Of a stretch of 64,000 bases of DNA, positions 22,456 to 35,153 are shown in pieces. Below the pieces are notes generated by a model. It did no database searches. It saw only the letters and a list, made by a program, of their open reading frames with translations, and was not told the origin of the DNA. A program made the translations under genes and the position numbers. Position 1 is the first letter of the stretch. Each line of letters begins with the position of its first letter. This DNA comes from Nautilus pompilius. Lineage: Eukaryota; Mollusca; Cephalopoda; Nautilida; Nautilidae. Where the stretch lies: assembly GCA_018389105.1 (NCBI GenBank), contig JACATO010002207.1:490501-554500 (forward strand). Direction: 5' to 3'.

Positions 22456-23440
22456 CTGGACTTACAGTAGGATTAAAGTATAAGGGCAACTCAAGAATAA
22501 TGCATGCATGTGCACGCACAACACAAGGTATAGTATATGCAAGTGAAATTATGACTACAACTTCCCAATTACCAAGTGCAATCTCCACCAACCTCTAGCT
22601 ATGTTTCTGTTATTTTAATAGCTGCATGGCTAGTAAATTAGCATCATCTGAATAATCAAAACTTATTATCCTGTCACACATTAGACAACAGATAATGAAA
22701 GGAAAAGGTTAAAACAACATGGAGTAAAAAGCATTAAGAAGATAAGACAAGTGTTTTGTTCCAGCTTGAACTTTAACTAAATGATATAATGAAATGACAA
22801 TGGATAACAACTTATCCAGTCAAGGTTTTAACTGACTGAGAGGTTTAATTAGATAGGATAGCATATTTTGTCTTATAAGCTTTTCAGTTCCTTTTCTATT
22901 TCGGCGTTTGCACACATGTTCAACAACACCAGGAAGGAACATTTCATCAGCCACATAAGTAAAAGGAGTTGCTTATCAGCCGCATAGTGTGAGACCAGTT
23001 TGCTTTAAAAAAATCTTTTTTATTAATAAAAGCAGTGACACGTACATCCTGTTTTTCGTCCTCTCCCCCCACTCCTGAATAATAATAAAAAAAGTGCTCC
23101 CAGCAAACACCATAATTCCATGGTCATAGGGAAGTAAATGTGGTTAACATCCTTAACATCCCCAGTGGCCATTCCAGTCAACAGATGCTTTGGGGGGTCA
23201 GCCAATCTTGTTGACAGGTGTCAGTGTAAAACAAAACAATGAAATTGAGATGAATTATCTACCTTAGCTTGTGCCAGCATGAGGAAACACCTGTGCTACC
23301 ACAGGGCGCTCTGTTCTATCACACATCAAACAAATCAGCTGCCCCATGTTAAATGTGACCTTTTAATAAGATTAAAAGAAGTCTATAATTAGTGTAAATT
23401 CATGGTGCTGGTTGATATCAAGCGAAACTAATAAACAAAA
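22456..23440. other. Non-coding stretch
   Basis: No gene or repeat family was recognised. Confidence 0.5.
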
Positions 23441-23467
23441 CGTGTGTGTGTGTGTGTGTGGGGGGGG
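23441..23467. repeat. (GT)n microsatellite ending in a G run
   Basis: About nine GT units run into eight or nine G residues. Confidence 0.9.
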
Positions 23468-23771
23468 TAACATGGTGTTCCTAATTCTTCTTTAGATTTA
23501 ATATTTTCCATAGGTAACTTAAAGACTGACCGGCGCCACTCTGTTCTGGCAATCACCAGAGAAACTCTCGAAATACAGAGAGACATTTCAAGTTTTTGTT
23601 GGATCAAGACTGTGTTTTAGTAGTCAGTGATTAAACAAATTACAGACAGTGTACAGTGATTCAGCACTGGGTCAAACTCCCCAGCCCTTGTAATTCTGTC
23701 AACCTGGTAAAGAGTCTGCCATGACATAGTTGCCAAATTACCAGATATTTGATTTATTTTCTTTAAAAACT

Positions 23772-24060
23772 GAGGCCTCAGTTGGCCAAGTGGTTAGCCT
23801 GGCTCTTCAGCCACTGAAGCCAGAAGGTCACTGGTTTGATCCCCAGCAGGGATGCCAAGACTTTGGTTGACTCAGCTGTAAACCAGTACCTGGTGTAACA
23901 GCTAGGGAAGTTCAAAGGTGGTTGGGGCTGATGCTGACCACACCCCCCTCCTGTACTGGTGGTCATGGAAACTGGTGTTCCCTGACAGTAATAGCCCTAG
24001 GGGGGAAGGGGCCATAGGCCAACTGAGGCTGAAGAAGAGCGCTGGGATCTACTGTCAAGG
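23772..24060 (+). repeat. tRNA-derived SINE, family B
   Basis: The head carries an A-box-like TTGGCCAAGTGGTTAGCC and a B box GGTTTGATCCC (23833-23843) inside a good T-arm stem (CTGG...CCAG). The body (CAGCTGTAAACCAGTACCTG, GTTGGGGCTGATGCTGACC) differs from family A. Only one copy was found. Its tRNA part is better preserved than in family A, which suggests a younger element or a different tRNA source. Confidence 0.72.
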
Positions 24061-24803
24061 AAACTAGCAAGTGTTAGTTTTTTAAACGTTATCATTTTAT
24101 CAGAAAAATCATAAAGAAATTAATTTACCAAAAAATTTGAAATTTCACTATCATGATTTGCATTTAAACAGTGGAAAAAAAACAAAAAAACAGAAATACA
24201 CAGCAGTTGTGAACTTAACTGCAAGAATCAGAGATGCATTAAGGACAGAAATTCTGATAAATTAACTCTACCCCACAATTCTTTTAGAAAGATCAAAGTA
24301 CAAACAGAAAGGAAAAAAAAGGGGATATTGTTTAATCTAATGCTTTATCTGATTCTGTAAGCAAATTTAAAGAAAAAAAGACAATTTATTATGACAAATG
24401 AAAATCTCATTCAAGAGATAATCTCAAATGCTTCTAGACTACAACCCTAAACCAAGAAAGCTGGCAGATAATCTTGGATACGTTAGGCATTAGATTTCAG
24501 AGACATGCTCCACTTACGAAAGTCAGATGAAAGAAAAGGAAACATGGGCATCTCTTCACATTTTAAATTCTAAAGAATAGAGCTGTGCTTCCATCCACCT
24601 AAACAATAGATAGACCCCAGGAAAAAAAAAAACAACAAAAAACACTACTCAGGTTTCAAGCAAAAACAAAATTGGGCATATACTTACACAGCTTCAAACA
24701 TTATAAGTGAGATGAATCTAATAAGTTACCGTCATGCTAATGTTAACAAATGAACATTATTCAAACCTAGAGAGTTCAGAGATTCAATAATGTAACCTTA
24801 TAT

Positions 24804-24955
24804 AATTCCACGATATTGGCTTTTGTTTCCTTTCTGTTCTCCTTATGCATCAGGTTGTTCCTATCTCCATCAGATTTCTAATTCCACGATATTGGCTTTT
24901 GTTTCCTTTCTATTCTCCTTATGCATCAGGTTGTTCCTATCTCCATCAGATTTCC
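24804..24955. repeat. Tandem duplication of 76 bp
   Basis: AATTCCACGATATTGGCTTT starts at 24804 and again at 24880. The two units match through CTCCATCAGATTTC with only one substitution seen (CTGTTCTC against CTATTCTC). Near-identity indicates a recent event or an assembly artefact. Confidence 0.93.
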
Positions 24956-25060
24956 TCAAAGCAGCCAGTTAGCCATCCAAGAGCACGCGCGTGTGCGCAC
25001 ACAGAGAGAGAACAGGAGTTCAAACTGTTCATAGGTTTTGAATGTTTGGATACCCAGTAG

Positions 25061-25870
25061 TGAAACATGGCCACAAGGCATTCCTCTTATGTTTCTTCAG
25101 TCTACCCTGTATTAAGGATCCAGCTGTCACATGAGATGAACATTAGCTGCTCACATTAAGAAACATAAAAGGGCCATCAAATCTGTGTAGTCCCTACAGC
25201 CAGCTCTTAAGAAATGTTGTTATATTTCATCCCAGGAACCATGACATGACTTTCTAGTTGTCAGTTCTGACAGGGTATATGAAAGAGGTCTGGCACTGGT
25301 CTCAAAGAGCTGTGTTGGTTCTGAGTAATAGATGCAAGTCAAATGTGCAGCATTACCAGAGCTTTATAAAAGTAAGATCCAAAAGATATAAACACCAGGT
25401 CTCAGCAACATGCACACAGAAGGACTGGCTATAATTAAAATGAGTTAATTAAAACCACGAGCATCAAAAGTCTGTGATATGAGATGAAGCATATAGTCAA
25501 ATACTGTACAGGATAAATTTATCACAAAGAAGACCAAGTAACTGTACCACATCCTTAACATCAACTTATCAAAAAGCTTGAAATGTTGTTAATGACTACA
25601 GGACACTTTATTTTCATGCACAGCATCAGTGAAAAATATAATAAGAATTTATGCCTACGAGAGTATGGTAGTATCTTTACAATCAGGCTCCCCACTAAAG
25701 AAAATACCACTCATAGCATGGAAGTGGTTCCAGATTGCTAAGTTATGGTAAAAGTTAATCAGACGTTAGACTAGATTAAGGGCCAGAATTTCTCACCACA
25801 AGAAACTGTAACTTAGCTACAAAATAATAAATATGGCTGCATTATGAAACAACTTCATCATCATCAGTAT
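25061..25870. other. Non-coding stretch
   Basis: No gene or repeat family was recognised. Confidence 0.5.
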
Positions 25871-25874
25871 TCTG

Positions 25875-26200
25875 TCAACAGGTAGATCCAGCAGCTCAGA
25901 GTCTTACCAGAGAGATTAATAGTTGAGGTGGCATCCTGTTGCCTTTCTCAGCAAATGCAGCTGTGATGAAAACCCTACTAGAAATCCTCAGTTTTAGATT
26001 TGAGAGGAAACTAGAGCCAGGAGGAAACCCACACTGGCTGGCTGTTGAAGGAGAGAGAGAGAAGAAATCATGCCAGGGATGGAGGTATGCCAAACTGGGC
26101 CCTGGTCCAGACTAAAAGTCAAACTGGGGGGGGGGGGCCCTCAACCATAGCAGTCCAGTAATCCAACATTGGAATGCTGCACCAGCCTAAAACAGTGTAA
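25875..26200 (-). repeat. SINE family A, reverse orientation
   Basis: On the minus strand: GGCTGGTGCAGCATTCCAAT, GGATTACTGGACTGCTATGG, a C13 expansion inside the B-box region (G run on plus at about 26126-26138), TTTGGCATACCTCC, TTTCCTCTCAAATCTAAAAC, then TTTCTAGTAGGGTTTTC. These are the family A blocks in order. The frame at 25896-26093 lies wholly inside the SINE and is not a gene. Confidence 0.8.
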
Positions 26201-27689
26201 AGCCTTGTCACCCCCAAAAAACTAACTAATACTATTTTTTATAGTCTATTTCTAGCAATCTTGCAACAAATTAAATATGGATACTGAATAATTCATACAC
26301 TTTCAGCTCATTTTACCTATAAAGATACAGTAAAAAAAGGAAGACAAACTGCATTATCTGTAGGACCTAACTCTCTCAGAGATTAAAGCTACACCTCTAG
26401 ATATGGAACTTTGCCATGAGTAATCATTTAACACTATCAACCCCTTTTCTATTTTATTTACTTGCAATGTTTTTTGGTTAAGATTTGTCAGCAAGTTTGG
26501 CAGAGTTGAAAGTGATGTGGTACATTTTAAAAGTCTGATTACATTCTTCATACTAAGACATGAAACATTATAACAGCACAGAATTGGGAGTTTTCTGGAG
26601 ATTGACGAATCAACCACCAACCAAGTAACTTTGGGATTCATAGGAATAAGAGATGTCCAAAACCAACACATCCAAGAGTTTTCTGTGAAACCAAGCAAAA
26701 CTGAGATATCTACGACTTTGCGCCTGGCCACAGACACCAAGAGTCATCTCTGTGGAGCGGAGAGTTTGTAAGAAAATGGTGTGGAGCAAAAACAGACAGC
26801 CTGCTGACCGGACGAGTTAGCTATACAGTGAGGTCTCCTGAGGTGGTACTAGCACCTGAACAACCAAGATCTGAACATATAAAAGCAGAAATACATAGTA
26901 ATAATAACATATCAATGGTCTGCTATAGAATATCTTAACCATCATATTTATTTAAGAAAGAGTTTGTGTTCCAAAGAAATTAAGTTCATTCACAACTTAT
27001 ACCTGTAGTAAAAAATAAGCATTCACACACACACCTGTAGGAGAAAGCAAGCATTAAAATATCAACTGCTGCTCATTTTAAAATGCTTATTTCTAAAAAC
27101 TGCTACACAACAGAAGTGGAGAAATACATCAATGCCATGACGACTTGGGTTAAATCACACTTCGGGTATAGAATCTTCATTAAAGATAATTAATGCTTTA
27201 AAAAAAGAAAACAACAAAGAGGTTTACTATTCTAATTAGATGATCTGCATAGTTTCAGATTAAAAAGAAAGACTTTAAAGATCTTAGATTGCTTCAAGGT
27301 AACAAAATTGAAGCATATATATATATATCACAATTTTTTTTTTTTTTACCAGTGTATCAGTAAAATTAATTGAATTTTTTAAATTAAATATTAGGTTTTT
27401 TTCACTAAAATAATGAACTCAGCATCTGTTTTACTGAGGTGATGAGTTGAAAAAGAGAGCATTAAAAAAACTTAAGATTTGTTTATATGTAATGTGTCAC
27501 AGATCTTCAATGAATTACTCATATGCTGAGTCTTGAAGAAAACCAAAACCCTCGCTTGTCATTCACGGAAAATTGACTCCTCTCACACAATATTTGCTTG
27601 TTGTTTTTCTCTGTTTATAAAGATATTCACATAAATATTGATTTACATTTTAATCAAGACATAAAATCAAAAGTCTTTTTTTTTTTCAG
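26200..27689. other. Non-coding stretch
   Basis: A 128-codon minus-strand frame (26354-26740) has no recognisable family and no splice context. An (AT)n run lies near 27317-27328 and a T run near 27336-27347. Confidence 0.4.
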
Positions 27690-27768
27690 CTGTCACCTGC
27701 GGATAGTGACAGACGACTTCTCATCTCAAAGTGAGCAAGATGATGGTCGGCTGGTTTGGCAAGGGAAG
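27690..27768 (+). CDS. Candidate internal coding exon, unrecognised
   Basis: A long pyrimidine tract ending in CAG (27674-27689) precedes a 79-nt segment that ends at AAG|GTAAGG. One frame is open throughout: CHLRIVTDDFSSQSEQDD followed by GRLVWQGK, beginning in phase 2 and ending in phase 0. The other two frames have stops. Both splice signals are strong, so this is the best exon-like object in the interior of the window. The next candidate on this strand (29063) begins in phase 0, which is compatible. I do not recognise the protein. Confidence 0.35.
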
Positions 27769-29062
27769 GTAAGGGATATGTTGCAATGCTTTGTGGCAGT
27801 CTGCTTGCTTTTCACAAGCCACGAGGATTCTTTTGCAGTGTTTCCGCTGATAGAACAGTTCTGACTAGAGGGGTGATGAACTACCCAGTAGTATCATTCT
27901 CACTGTCTACAGGTCAAGCATGGCATTCCATTATGCGGAACAAGCTCGTGAAACGTGATGGGACCAGTGATCAAAGGCTCACCTTTTACATTCTTCTTGA
28001 TACAACTGCTGATAAGTGAAAAGAACACCAACACAACATTTACCTGGTCACTCTTTGATGACGACCAATGTATCACACTTTTCAGGCATTAACAGGCACT
28101 CGGCAGCACAGGTGTGGTAAATTGATGCTCTTATCTATATGGCAATCAACTATTCTACACCTTGTCACAGGTGTTGTGCCAGAGGTAAGCCTTTCATGTC
28201 AAGCTGTGATGTACACAAGGTAACATTATATCCTTGGGAAGACAGAGCCATAAGATGGAAATAGACACAAAGTAATGTAGTTGGTGAACAAGGATAGCAA
28301 AATAATCTCTCAGCTAGAGAAGGGAAAGAAGATTCCATGAAGAGATAGACTAGAACAAACTGATAGGCCAAGGTGATTTAAGAAAGCCTTAAACAATTAA
28401 ACTAACTGTAATGGCTATCTATTCCTTTTCTAGAAAACCAGTAACAATAAAACCATCACTGCACAAGAAATGCGAAATTTCTCAATAATGAAAGCAAAGT
28501 CACTATCCATTAAATTCAATAGCCTCCCTGAAAAATCTATTACCTATTGTATTTTATGCTATTTCAACTCTAAGGACTAATTTCACACTGCTTCAGTATG
28601 TAAACATAGGTTGATCTTTTCCTTATGTATGACTGTTAGAGTTCAAGTTTGTTAATAATCAAAAATTCATTATAACATTTGATATCATGGCTCTCAAAAC
28701 AATTAAAAACGGTGATATAGCAGTAGTTCTTACAATGATAAACCCATCAAGTAAAGAATGTGGTGGTTGTGATAGGACTGTTTTTACAGCACAACCAAGA
28801 TATTGTGCAACTAAACACTTTATATTAAAGCTTTTGATTGTCTGTGGATTATGCATTTTGTTTCTGATACAAAACTTTCTCTAAAGACCCAACCACTGAC
28901 ACTTTGCAGTATATACTGCAAATACCCATTACAAAAGCCACAAGTATATAGTACATACAGTAAATGGCCACAATATTTGATAAAATTCACCTTAAAACAG
29001 TGTGAAACCTGCTACTGAAATTATAGTTCCTAATGCACTAATACATTTTTGTTCTTGTCCAG

Positions 29063-29287
29063 TGTCATGGTATGCAGCTCACAAACGTTGAGTTAATCAA
29101 TCAGGACCCATCTGCATCCAGAGCTATTGTTCCTTTTCTTCAAAACTTCCATCAGAAGACTGTCCTAACAGGCACTGCCCATCACACTGAGCAACAAGCC
29201 ATTTGTACAAGCAACTACATTAAAATCTCTAGTGAAGCCACTCCAATACTTGTGGTGGGCACCCTAACTCTCACACAGCTTACACAG
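29063..29287 (+). CDS. Candidate coding exon of 75 codons, unrecognised
   Basis: An acceptor with a good pyrimidine tract (TTTTTGTTCTTGTCCAG) is followed by 225 nt with one frame open throughout, beginning CHGMQLTNVELINQDPSASR. It closes at a donor ACA|GTGAGT, 29288 on. The other frames contain early stops. It starts in phase 0, matching the end of the 27690-27768 candidate. Composition is balanced and not simple-repeat driven. No domain was recognised; a pseudogene or transposon relic is possible. Confidence 0.33.
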
Positions 29288-30379
29288 TGAGTCATAACCA
29301 CACATCCTCATGACTTTAAACAAACTTAACTTTCCCTCAGACAGAAAAGATTACTGAATAAACACATTGCAACGTAGAAGGTAATAAATATCAAAGCATT
29401 AAGAAATTTCTCAGCAACTAAATACAGAAAATTTTTAGTATTCTGGCATCAAGCATATCAACAGTAGACATGACTTTTTCCACACTGACAGTGGAAAAAA
29501 AAGATGGTCAACTAACAATGAACTTTTTGTATGGAATATTGGCAATGAGGACCTGAATGAATCTGCTGTCTTCCTTGAGAAAGTGATGACTGGAAACTTA
29601 TAAACAGAGGAAGTGTGCCGTCTGAAAATACTTAGTAGAACTAAAGAAAAACTGGAAGTTTATATAGATTTCATTAGAAACAGAAAGAGTTTTCCTTTGA
29701 CTATAATCCATAGATATGACTGTCCTCTGTAGACACTCAACAAGGCTAAATGCATGGAAACTAGAAGCTCCATCTTTAATCATGCAAGGATGCTTTCAAA
29801 TTTTGCTTCTGATAGATACAATGTATGCCACATCTACTTCAATGTATCTAAAGTGTGTGTTGGCAATTGAAAAAACAAAACAAATCTAGAAATTCAGTAA
29901 TTTTAAATAAAATGTCATAACATAAAACAAGGTTGCATGAGAAGAGGGAGGAATCACATATGATATCTAACTTGCTTGTATGTGAGAGTCAAGCAAAACT
30001 CCACAAGCACATCTTTCAATAACATAAAAGAGAGAGAGAGAGATGATTATGTAAGCACAAAAAATCAAGAACATAAAATACCTTAACTATTGCTTTAATT
30101 TTCTTGAGAATCTGTGTTATTTTTTGCTGGGGGAAGGCAAGTGCAACATAATCTTTTGCTGTTATGGTTGGCCACCAAGACAAAAGTTGGCAGCCTAATA
30201 TAGTTGTGCCAGCCTCTCTCATCTACCTTCACAGCAGTCAGTAGAAAAGTCAAGCATGTTTCTGTTAGTCATACAGCCTAAAGGTAGATGGGGGAGCTGG
30301 CACAAATACATCAGACTGCCAAATTTTGTTTTCACAGCCAACTATGATAGCAAAAGGTCTGACTGTATTCAATTTTTAG

Positions 30380-30574
30380 ATGAAACCTTTACACTGCAAT
30401 AAAATCATAGGTGTGAAATATTTAATTAAGATCCAACATCTTGAAGATGGCTTTTATTGTAACCTAACATGTAAAACAACAGCCATTTGCAATTTTGCAA
30501 ATGGACCATCCGAAAGTAGTACAAAAGGCCTGTTGTCATCTTCATTGGATACAAAGATGGCTGTCCATCCATGA
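30380..30574 (+). other. Unrecognised 64-codon frame
   Basis: An ATG frame directly follows an acceptor-like CAATTTTTAG. It includes YLIKIQHLEDGFYCNLTC and a Cys/Ser-rich second half, and it stops at TGA (30572-30574). It sits between the 29063 candidate exon and the 30876 frame on the same strand. It may be part of the same unknown or decayed gene. Confidence 0.2.
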
Positions 30575-30875
30575 GAGAGACAGTGCATCTCATGTAAGAA
30601 ATTTCTGTTGTTAGAAATGAATTTTACCCCAAAAATTGGCCTCTTTACCAGGTAAAGCAAATTTATTTTTTGCCAACAAGTCAAAGACACAAAAATTCAC
30701 TAGAGGATCTTCTGAATGAACAATCTACCTTATCAATGGGGACAAACATTTGCTGATCATTAAGCAGGGGAATCAGCTAAAAGCAAGGTCATGCACTTGC
30801 TGGTAAAGACAAGGGCCAATCAGTGCTGCTCTGCACCATGTAATTCAGCTTGCTAAGGTATATATATATATATAT

Positions 30876-31315
30876 AACTTGAAGGCAAGAGTCAGAAAAG
30901 ATGGAGAAAAGACAAAACAAAGTATGAAACATTAGAGAAACCAACAGCCTGCTTAGAAAATCCATATGCTATTGTTGTTGTTTTTTACAAGCAATCTTGG
31001 GATGTAGCACAGCAGCTTGAGTCTTGGGAATTGGCAGTTGCTCAAAGTAAATCAAAAGAAGAGCCACATATTAGAGATTGTGCGAAGATTTTCAGTAAAG
31101 GATCTACAAAAAAAATATTAGTAAAGCAGGCAAAAGAGCAGTTTGTACAGTCTCAAGTCAGGCACCTCCAGTGGTTCTTTGAGAAAGTTTCCAACCTCAG
31201 ACCTTTATATCCTCTTTTGGCAGCGGTAGCAGACTTATCACTCATTAAAAGTGCTCTCTTAAGTTCAGAAGGATGTGGAAAAAATAGATGCATCAACAAA
31301 CTGACAGAGGAGTGA
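30876..31315 (+). other. Unrecognised open frame of about 145 codons
   Basis: From just after an in-frame TAA at the end of an (AT)n run, one frame stays open for about 145 codons to TGA (31313-31315). It includes NPYAIVVVFYKQSWDVAQQL and the basic-helical stretch KQAKEQFVQSQVRHLQWFFE. An ATG-based start would be at 31031 (94 codons). A pyrimidine tract ending TTTTTTACAAG (to about 30991) could serve as acceptor for a last exon. Residue use is balanced with plausible helices, unlike chance frames nearby. It could be a terminal exon, a retrocopy or a transposon fragment; I recognise no family. Confidence 0.3.
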
Positions 31316-31318
31316 GAT

Positions 31319-32985
31319 GAAGGCTGTGTTTGGGACATCTCTTTCCTGTCTACATCCACATTCCTTCAGCCCTAAGCTGTGTCATCAGATGCAACTGCAA
31401 GACTTGTTTTCTTTCAATGTAGGTGTGAAAAGCATGAATGAATGAATGATCTGCTGGATAAGGAGAATACTGTGAAGAGAACTAAATCAACTTGCCAAAG
31501 GTTGATATGGATGAGGGTAGTGATGCACAGTAAAAGCACTTCTAGGTCCAATATCTGATATTAATCTTCTGTATTTATTCTTAGTTTTGAAGTGATCTCT
31601 CTGTTAACCAGTCAGCTGTATAGGTTGTAAACAAAAGCCAAATCTGAACCATAGTGTAAATAACAGAGTTCTAGCTTGTTCTCAAAATATTCTTCTCATA
31701 TTTTAATACACCAAATATTTTATTTGGCAGTCTTGTCTAAGTATTAAACAACTTTAAGAGCTAATAAATGAAGGATAAAAAGGGAATGAATTTCATTGTG
31801 ATAGTAAGAACATATTTTTCAATGACTTATGATTTTTGATAATCATATTTCACTTTCAACAGATTTTCATGTTCAAAGAATTCTGAAAATAAAAAAGAGA
31901 GATTCCATTTTCAGCAAGAGAAGGTCAATAAAGAAATGAGTTTGAATATAGGGATAAGTGGATGTTACTACTGCAAGAATTTCTCAGCATGTACAATATC
32001 CAGATTGTGGATCCATAGTAGACCACAGTGTCAGAAAACAGTGGTGGTAATCCACACTCCACAATGGCAAAATGGGAGAAATATCTTGGTGTGTCCAGGC
32101 CAGGTAGAATCATATTGTGGATGCAGTACAAAATGGAACAGAATTCCAGCAAGAAACTGATGTTCAACTGCAAGAAACAGATTCCATCAGTCTAATTTGA
32201 GAGAGACTCTGGTGTAAGCAAGCCAGTCCAACTCTTCAGAGACACAAGTCTTGGCCAGGTTTTTTCTATACTTCCACATCATCATCCAAGTGTCTGAAGA
32301 AACAAAAAATGCCAAGTTCACCATGTAGTTAATAAACATGACAGATTTTAAAAAGACTGCTGATGTTTCATTTTTTGGAGGGTGGGGGGGAGGAGAGAGG
32401 AATTGATGGATGTGCATTTTACATCATCAGAAATAAAGCACCAACAGGTTTCCATTACTGAGATTAGATCTTAGCTCTCAGTGTTGGACTTCTTGCCAAT
32501 AAGCTTGCCCCCAGACTCTATCTTAATTAACAATAATAAGAACAATGCAAGACCCATAGAACAGAGGTAATCAGTGCTGGAAAGCTAATCCAGCAAAAAA
32601 TTTTTAAGGAGAGATTAAATGTGAACATAAATACCTGAATCAGAATTATAAATTCCACCTATAAAAGAATGTACATCCTCAAAACCCTGAACCCTTATTT
32701 TTCCCAGTGTATTTCAGAAAATGACAAACTGAATAATTTTCTTGTTTCTTTCTCTAATTTCATAGTTAGCAACAGATACACAACAGCTAAGTTTCTATGT
32801 ACTATAAATCACAATATTTTCATAGTGTGTTAATTTTGAGGTTTTGCTAGAAGACCATCTTGCACATCTTTTGAGTTTTACGATAAGATATAAATTGATT
32901 GATATTAAAGATAAAAAAAAAAAAAACTGTCTGGTTGCAGTTTATGCAAAAAAACGAAACTACAGACAGTTTTCAAAACAACAAT
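31319..32985. other. Non-coding stretch
   Basis: No gene or repeat family was recognised. Overlapping plus and minus frames near 31.93-32.17 kb have no recognisable motif. Confidence 0.45.
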
Positions 32986-32989
32986 AGAC

Positions 32990-33250
32990 TTGCTGCTGCA
33001 CATAGGTTAGATTACTGGACTTCCATGGTTAAGGGGGCCTTGAGTTCAAATCCCAGTCAAGACCAGCTTGGTTCAAGTCATCTCTCTGACATGTTTTTCT
33101 TTTTTTTTTTTGGTCTTCTTCATCAGCCAATTTCCAGCCACACCTAAAAACGAAAAGTTCTAGTAGGGGTTTCCTGGTATGTGGTGGAGAGCATCTCAAA
33201 AGACCCCAACTGCTCCACAATAACTTGCTTGGTTGCCAAGGTTAATACCC
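32990..33250 (+). repeat. SINE family A
   Basis: Head TAGATTACTGGACTTCCATG with B box GTTCAAATCCC at 33044-33054, then CAGCTTGGTTCAAGTCATCT, GGTCTTCTTCATCAGCCA, CACACCTAAAAACGAAAAGT, TTCTAGTAGGGGTTTCCTGG and the tail ACTGCTCCACAATAACTTGC, TTGGTTGCCAAGG. This is a nearly complete copy. Confidence 0.85.
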
Positions 33251-34200
33251 AACACCTTCCCTTTCTAGCTCCCTGTGAGATGACCTTAGATCTCAAAGCA
33301 GAGAGGACACAGCATGAGTAACGAGAAAAAAACCATTGATAAAGTAGATGGCTAATTTGTATAAAGAAAAGGTCACTTTGATTTTGATTCTTGTACAAGT
33401 TGTACTTTTATTTTCATGTGTTAATGAAATGTAAAGAGTGAGAAGTAAGCATATCTTCAATAAGTATACTTGTACGTAGTTTATAGAAATGAATATACTC
33501 AGTGTACTTTTTGGTAGGGGAGATAACTGTGTAAAAATTTCTTTCTTGAGATAAAAAAATAAAATGTCTATGGTCATTACTGCAAACCTTTTGCAATTTA
33601 CAGTATATACTTATTTAATTAAAACACAATATTAAAAAACCAACATGACAAATGATTGTCACTCAGTAGACTAAGTAAAATCAAAACTAGCCTTCTTTTT
33701 AAAATATTATTATACATCAACTTATGCAAAAACTACTGGCTAGTTGGATGAAAAGTAGCTATACCAACCTTAACAATGGACATAAAAATTACAAACTATA
33801 CTGCTCACCTCTTTCCCAAAACGGCTTCTAGAAAAGCAGCCATTTCTCAGCATTGTTTCAGAACTTCCTGCCTCTTTAACTTTCATTTTATACATGTAGA
33901 AGAAGATCACTTAAACAAAGCAGCCTTAGACCTACAGTATCACAATTAAAATAGTGCTAAACTTGGAAAAACATTGACCTCCAGCTTTCAGAACATACTC
34001 AAGTACAAGATCACGCCCATGACATCTGACTTTCTTTTTGCTGCCTCCTCTCTCAGAACGATCAAATCCAAGTAATTCTATATCACAATTAAAAACAGCA
34101 AATTTAATTACTCTGTGTACTGCAGGAAATATTGCTGAAAACAAATAGTTTGCTTACCAACAGTTAATTTTCTTCAACACATTAGACGCGGATATATACA
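33251..34200. other. Non-coding stretch
   Basis: No gene or repeat family was recognised; frames on the minus strand near 33.2-33.6 kb are Ile/Phe/Leu-rich, as expected from AT-rich non-coding DNA. Confidence 0.5.
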
Positions 34201-34249
34201 GGATGTGTGGCCATAGATTGAGATGACAGAGAATACATTTAAAACACAA

Positions 34250-34450
34250 ATCCCCCCCGTAACTCCCACCAACACCTATTCACAAACAAGGCCCTCGTAC
34301 TATTAAACGACTTTGAGGCGGGCAGGTTTCACAGTCCGCCAGACATTGATATTTTTGTAGCGGTTCTGTAGGAGGAATGCGGCAATGGTTAAGAGGTGCC
34401 ATTATAAAATACTTTTGGTTGTCAGCGGCTAATTCCGAAACCCCATGACA
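34250..34450. promoter_or_regulatory. CpG-retaining, repeat-free island
   Basis: Nine CpGs occur between about 34258 and 34440 (for example AAACGACTTTGAGGCGGGC and TAGCGGTTC). The neighbouring kilobases are strongly CpG-poor. No frame is convincing. It may be a regulatory element conserved by selection; comparison with related genomes would decide. Confidence 0.33.
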
Positions 34451-34687
34451 AAAAAGACAAGATGAATACACACTGCCAGAGTGACCTTTTGATATCCCCC
34501 CCCCTCCTTCCATCACCCCTGACAGATGGGTAATAACATTTATTCTCCAAATTTTCTCAAATCAACAAAATTTCTTTATTTATCCAAAGCGGTGCAATAT
34601 TTTTTTTTTCTTCTTTTTTTTTTTTTTTTTCTTTTGCTCTGCTGGTATAAATGCTGGCCTGTAATTAATGTTACTGCTTCTTTTCAG

Positions 34688-34735
34688 GGGGATGAAAAAG
34701 AGAAGGAAAAGAAAGAAAGAAAAAGACCTATTTGA
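34688..34735 (+). CDS. Candidate short terminal exon
   Basis: A T-rich tract and GCTTCTTTTCAG (to 34687) precede a 16-codon frame GDEKEKEKKERKRPI followed by TGA. An AATAAA lies about 15 bp downstream (34750-34755). A lysine/glutamate-rich tail like this can end a real protein, but purine-rich low-complexity DNA gives the same reading by chance. Confidence 0.2.
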   Translation, partial: GDEKEKEKKERKRPI

Positions 34736-35127
34736 AAATATCTCATTCAATAAATCATTTTTTTTTTCTTATAGAATCACGTGTTTATGCCTGTTAAACT
34801 GAGCTGCTATTCACCATCGTGGGTCAGGGTTGTTCAATGTGTGGGCTGCCGGCTTTGTACAGATTCTTACGATCCACCATAGTACAGAAAAGGAAAACAA
34901 CAGATCAAATAATAATACAGAAATACTTAACAGTTAAATAAGGGAGAAAACCGAAAACTGGTCTTTGGAAAGCTGTTGTATTTGATTTGATTTTAGAATT
35001 TTAAAAAAAAAATTATATGAAGTAAATCTTAATAATTTTTAAAAAATGTTTTCTTCTTTAGGGTGAGATATGAATGCGGGTCAATCCTTATATAATTATC
35101 ATTCTGTATTTTTCATTATCCCCTCCC

Positions 35128-35153
35128 ACAAACACACACACACACACACACAC
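35128..35153. repeat. (CA)n microsatellite
   Basis: About twelve CA units. Confidence 0.9.

Noticed and set aside
23772-23860. True tRNA gene
   Set aside because: A and B boxes and a T-arm are present, but no complete cloverleaf with an acceptor stem could be drawn, and a SINE body follows.
26354-26740. 128-codon minus-strand frame as a transposase
   Set aside because: A faint resemblance to a helix-turn-helix start (VVDISVLLGFT) was not supported by any later motif.
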